Shown here: positions 59,504 to 64,000 of the stretch, piece by piece
Numbering within the stretch: position 1 is the first letter of the stretch
Layout of the letters: each line of letters starts with the position of its first letter
Translations under genes and position numbers: made by a program
Source: Rosa chinensis
Taxonomy: Eukaryota; Streptophyta; Magnoliopsida; Rosales; Rosaceae
Assembly: GCF_002994745.2 (NCBI RefSeq)
Contig: NC_037094.1
Span: forward strand, 12,709,001 to 12,773,000
DNA: 64,000 nt
Direction of reading: 5' to 3'
Notes under the pieces: model-generated
Seen by the model: the letters and a program-made list of their open reading frames with translations, nothing else
What the model was told of the DNA's origin: nothing
Database searches by the model: none

Positions 59504-59785
59504 CTAATGAAAACGAAAGTTCGGAAGACCCAAGTGGTCTCTGTTACAATGTGCAAGTATAAAGGGTGGAGCAGAGTCCCACCAAATCAACCTTGTAGAA
59601 TCAGTACCAAAATTCGCTAATGCATCAGCAACTTGATTACCTTCTTGAAATATGTGAGATGAGTGGAAATTCATTTGAGAAATACGATACAAGCAATTGC
59701 GCCATTTGATGCAAAACATCCAAGGAACTAAATGAGGACTGCAAAGAAAGTCAAGGATAAGAGAGGAATCCACTTCCAACCAAAT
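59504..59785 (-). pseudogene. RNase H-like fragment 3 (C-terminal half)
   Basis: The minus strand reads LEVDSSLILDFL and FQEGNQVADALANFG, the second half of an RVT_3 domain, ending at TGA 59504-59506. The N-terminal half is cut off exactly where the CACTA-type terminus begins at 59786. Confidence 0.75.
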
Positions 59786-60110
59786 CACTACAAAAAAAAA
59801 ATTGCAATAGCCACGGCCCGTCCTAGTAGCAAAAGGCTCTTTTGCAGTCGCAAAAAGACCATTGGCGACGGCAATGCTTCCGATGCCATTGGTGGCATCG
59901 CCAATGTTATTTGCCACTGTAATTTGTCGTCGCAAGACTATTAGCGATGGCAAACGTTTTCAGTCGCAAGAATTTTGCTACTGAAAAATGCTGTCGCAAA
60001 TACCAATGGCAACGCCACCAACCGCTACTGAAGTTTTTTGCCATCGCCAAAAGTTGTTTGCGACGGCAAAAATATGATTTATGAATATAAAAAAATATCT
60101 AGCATACCAT
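59786..60110 (+). mobile_element. CACTA-type transposon terminus with subterminal repeats
   Basis: It starts CACTACAAAAAAAAAATTGC, the usual plant CACTA end. Then come about ten copies, in both directions, of TTGCGACGGCAA-like units (for example TTGGCGACGGCAATG, GTCGTCGCAA, TTTGCGACGGCAAAAAT). Such subterminal repeats bind the transposase. The matching opposite end (TTTGTAGTG) was not found before 64000, so the element either runs out of the window or is a relic. Confidence 0.65.
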
Positions 60111-63100
60111 TTTTTTTTTTTTGGATAAATTCTATACAAAAAGGAATGCAACTTATACAAAAGGGAATGTTACAAAAGGAATGAAGCTTCTACGAAAGTT
60201 TACAAGATAATTAAGCTTTGTTTTCTTCTTCTACTTCAAGAGAAACTTTGCACGGATCTTCTTCATTCTACTTCACGTACCAATTACTCTATTGTTGTTG
60301 CAATCTCTTTCAATAACTTCAATAGCCACTGCACCAAAAGATGCTAATTAATCTATTTCAATAGCTTAATGTTCAAAACAAAAAGTCTTTATAAATATAC
60401 TAATCTATTACTCCTAGCACATGCTTTCTTTCATCTATACAGAAGTGTGATGACTAGATACTAGTTTTAAACATAGAGCTGATGGAGTGGAAAATAGTTA
60501 ACATAAATCCATCCTTATCCTGTAAGCCACTATGCCTCATTGCCAAGTTTTATTGAACAGATATACAACAAACTACATTAAATGATAATACATCTGAATG
60601 TCTACAAGACACCTCTATGGAGAAAACAATGCAGATCTAGTCATTAAGGAAGAAACTGACAAGTATAAAATGGAGAAAATAATCCAACCTGGAAGTAGGG
60701 AAGGATTCTATGCTCCTTATAGTAGGAACATATGAGAAAGTAATTAAGAAATATGTACTCCAAATTAGATAAAAGTATATAACATATGAGAAAGTACACT
60801 TTCTAGTAGATCCTTAAGGGCATTCAAAGCTCAACAACTAAGTATAGCAGTACAAAGGTGATCACATACAAAATCCTTGTGAACTCAGATAAGAACCTCA
60901 AGAACCATTCAATGTATATATATTGATGGTTTTGAAAGTAATTACTCCAACTGTTCCATTTAGATGTAGGCCAATGAGAAATATTGAATTAAAAATATGT
61001 CAAGTATAATACATATTGCAGATAAGAAACATTAATCATGAAAGCTTCAAGGCCTTTAGAAATGGAAACGGTGCTTATAATTGGGATGATTACTAAGAAC
61101 GTACAGCAGGCCTTTAGCCATCAACAACTTTCCAAGAATAGGACATCCTCATAAGAGTATAGTATAGCTATCACAACTCTCGATCAGATAAATGCATCAA
61201 TATTAAAACATAAAGTATTTCATGACAATTTGAATGAACAAACATGGCTATTCAAAAAGTAAAAGTGTAAAGATCAATTGATCTGTAGAAATGATCAGGA
61301 TAAAGGAGGTATTCACCTCTCTTTGATGAGCAACTCCAAATTGGACAGACCAAAGATACCAAATTCTACCCAAAAAAAAAAATCCAATAATAAGTATTGT
61401 ATCATAACCAAGTGGTATATCATACAACTTAGCTCTGTTATATCATAATCAAGTGTTGTAAGGATACATGACATCAATAATACATTCTAGCAAAGTTGCA
61501 AACCACATATTATTATGGTAAAATCTCCATCAAGTATTCAAATCTAAGGTACTTGCCTCTGATAATCAAACAACTACCTAGCAAACCGAACAAATATTCT
61601 CATTAATAAAGCACACTTTTATAGCCATGCATTAGAATCAAAACCCATATAGAGAAACACAAAAAAAGTTTCGCTCTATGTTCTTTCACATAAATGCAAC
61701 AAAAAGAAGAAAAAAAAAAGACTCACCATCTTAAAGTTAATCTGGGTCCAGATCACTTCAAAGTTGTGCAAAGTGAATTTGTTGATCACACATATTGAAG
61801 GATTGATCTTGCAGGCAAAGAAAGGAGCAAGCAGAGAGATTCTTAAGACTGAGATGGCTCCATTGAAATACTTTCTTGGACACAATACGAAAGTAGTTTT
61901 GCAAAATAACAACTGAATTAAAACAAGAGAAAGAAACACACTCTAGGAGAATAGATAGATAATGTGAATATGGATATGCACCTTGACATTTTCCTTTCCA
62001 AATAGCATTCTGGACCTAGATTTTTTTGCAACATTCTAGTTTCTTAATCCCATTCTCTGCCTCACTGGTATTCAAAAAGAAAATAACTTACTAATTTACA
62101 AACTAAAACTACAAAGAAGTAAATAACTCATGTTTGTGTACATTTTGACTAATCTTACTTTGTAGAACCAAGCAAATGGACTGGAGATTCATCCACATCA
62201 ACTGGTCTTTCTGTCATTCTTCTAGCAACAGATATAGCTTATCATCCTTCTAGCAAACAACAAAGAATGGTTTTAACTTATAAAAATGCATTTCAAAAAT
62301 ACTATCAGCCATTGACAAAACACTAACCTTGATAAGACGACATTAGCTAATATTTTCCCTTTCATGCCCTAAGACTTCTAATCAAAAGAACAACAGAAAC
62401 CACAAAAAAGAAAAAATGAAAATTAAGAATCGATTATTTGATTTCTTATCAAAGTAGAGGAAAACAGAAAACTCAAAGCTCAACTCTCACACTCGAAATA
62501 GAAAGCCAAATTTCTCTACTCTACTCCAATTGTGTACAAATTTTGGTTCTTTCTCAATATCCAAGTAATAAAATAAATCCCAAAGAAAAACATCAAATAC
62601 TTCTTCCAGAATCAAAGACGCAACAAAACCAAAAACGAAGTCAGAAAAGAAAAAGGGTAGTGTGCAGTCTTGTATTGTTTGTGACTGCAAGAAACCCAAA
62701 CCAATATAAGAAAACAAGAAATCATATTAAGAAAGGTATATATGTACATAAAATGTAAAGTTATGCACTTTGCCTTGCAAAACTGTTTTCAATGTAGAAA
62801 ATGGAACATCATATTGGAATATCAATTTGCAAAACCGTTAACCCCAAATGTTACTTTAGAACAAGCATAATCTTTTATTGAAAATTAAATGCAGAAATCC
62901 ATATAAAGAAAATTGCATACATTAACGTGCATACGTTAACCTCTAAATGTAGCTATAGAAGATGCACATATAATTTCCAATGCTACAAGACTACAGCAAA
63001 AACCTTAGAATGAAATTCAAGTAAACTGTAAACCAACCAAATTGAAGCACATCAATGCATTTCATAGCATATAATAATCAAGCAACAAAGACAAAAAAGA

Positions 63101-64000
63101 CTCAACCCTCACCTCCGTCTTCTTCCCTTGCATCTTCTTCATCAGTCCCGCCTTCGAAATTAACACCTATACCATCCATTCAAATAGTCCACCATCAAAT
63201 CCAAAAAATTCAGCGTCTTGGGCTATAGTATCCCGTAAAGAGTTTATCCTATTAGTAAAATACCACCAAATTTAGCTTCGGTGAAATACAAAACAGAGAG
63301 GCAACCTACCAATTTTTACACTCAAACAAAGACCACGGATATAGAGCAAGCGTCCACATATAAATCGCGGTTGTAACAAGGCAATTAAAACCCTAATTAC
63401 TCCAAATTGAGGTAATCGAATTAAAAAGAAGAAAACCTAAATCCCTAATTTGGAAAGAAAGTGGAATCTTGTACAAAAAAGATCTGAGAAAAAGCGTAAC
63501 AAGGAATTGGCGAACTAAAGAATAAAGAAAAGAGAAGAGGGATATGGAATCGTACAGGAAGAGGCATAGGCTGTAGCAGAGTCGAACCAGAGTCGGCATA
63601 TTGTAGTCACCACGAAGGCAAATGAGGTGAGATTGAACACACGTTCATGACCGTCTCAGCCCAAGGCTTGGCTTCTTCGCAAGTCTTAATTGGTAGTTAG
63701 CTCATTTCAGAAATCTTTGCTTCTTCTTAGTGGCCATAGAAATAGTGAAAATTGAATTGGATTCAACAAAGAGAAAGAGGAACGACCAAAGAGAAATTGA
63801 AATACCTAAAAAGAATAAGCCCTGGATCTAGATCAACCCAGTGGCCACCAAGTTCAAAGATGGGTTAGATCGAAAATGGAGAGAAAGAGAAAGAGGGTTG
63901 CGGTAAAGAACAAAGATTGAGGGAATTGGGGTTAGGGATTTTTTATTAGAAAATAGATTTACTAAGAGAATTAGGATGCATAGTTTGTTATCTAGTGCAA
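60111..64000. other. AT-rich region, no named gene
   Basis: I see no recognisable protein. Some minus-strand pieces look exon-like: 63121-63168 (an AG acceptor, then KAGLMKKMQGKKTE, then GTGAGG) and 61729-61870 (ending NFEVIWTQINFKM before GTGAGT). These could belong to a short-exon gene or to the interior of the CACTA element. Evidence is too thin to call a CDS. Confidence 0.3.

Noticed and set aside
62438..62758. 106-codon plus-strand frame
   Set aside because: Gln/Lys/Ser-rich and AT-driven; no start context, splice support or family resemblance.

Overview
This is a plant nuclear window, most likely from a eudicot. Genes are split by short introns with AT-rich bodies and GT..AG borders. 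Intergenic DNA is AT-rich and packed with plant-type transposons, and one gene encodes a chloroplast NDH subunit. The gene set and repeats would fit Rosaceae, but that is an impression I could not test. No prokaryotic, CRISPR, rRNA or tRNA features were seen.

Layout. 1-1.4 kb: the 3' part of a cytochrome b561/DOMON protein (+). 2-5.2 kb: a UIEF-type mRNA-export factor (-). 6.7-9.5 kb: organellar nucleoside diphosphate kinase NDPK3 (-). 9.5-13.2 kb: intergenic, with a dispersed repeat and one orphan coding-like exon. 13.2-20.3 kb: Ty1/copia element 1 (+), with LTRs and a 5-bp target duplication. 21.6-26.6 kb: a PH-domain gene (-) preceded on the map by a broken partial copy of its own 3' end. 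28-36.4 kb: a large, decayed gene for a charged, RS-repeat nuclear protein (-) holding a 1.87-kb solo LTR, a Harbinger-type MITE and a TIR transposon with a PPR-like fragment. 36.5-37.3 kb: a 372-bp tandem duplication. 37.8-38.5 kb: NdhS (+). 39.3-41 kb: a small KGD4/mS36-like gene (-). 41.2-48.5 kb: copia element 2 (-), the sister of element 1, inserted just upstream of that gene. 48.5-53.2 kb: an RNase H-like fragment and LTR-like repeat DNA. 53.2-55.6 kb: a broken receptor-like/ATL-type gene (-), split by a Mutator-like element (9-bp target duplication) that carries a DNA polymerase alpha fragment. 55.7-60.1 kb: a foldback element, a second copy of the 11-kb repeat, two more RNase H fragments and a CACTA-type terminus. 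60.1-64 kb: no gene I can name.

Five genes look intact within the window: UIEF, NDPK3, the PH protein, NdhS and the KGD4-like gene. The b561 gene is cut by the window edge. These genes have unrelated housekeeping or organelle roles and do not form a pathway.

The most interesting signal is the pair of copia elements. They share the same reading-frame-disabling changes and each also lacks a different essential domain, yet both have nearly identical LTRs and perfect target duplications. This points to a non-autonomous lineage mobilised in trans. Second are two TIR elements carrying host gene fragments (DNA polymerase alpha and PPR).
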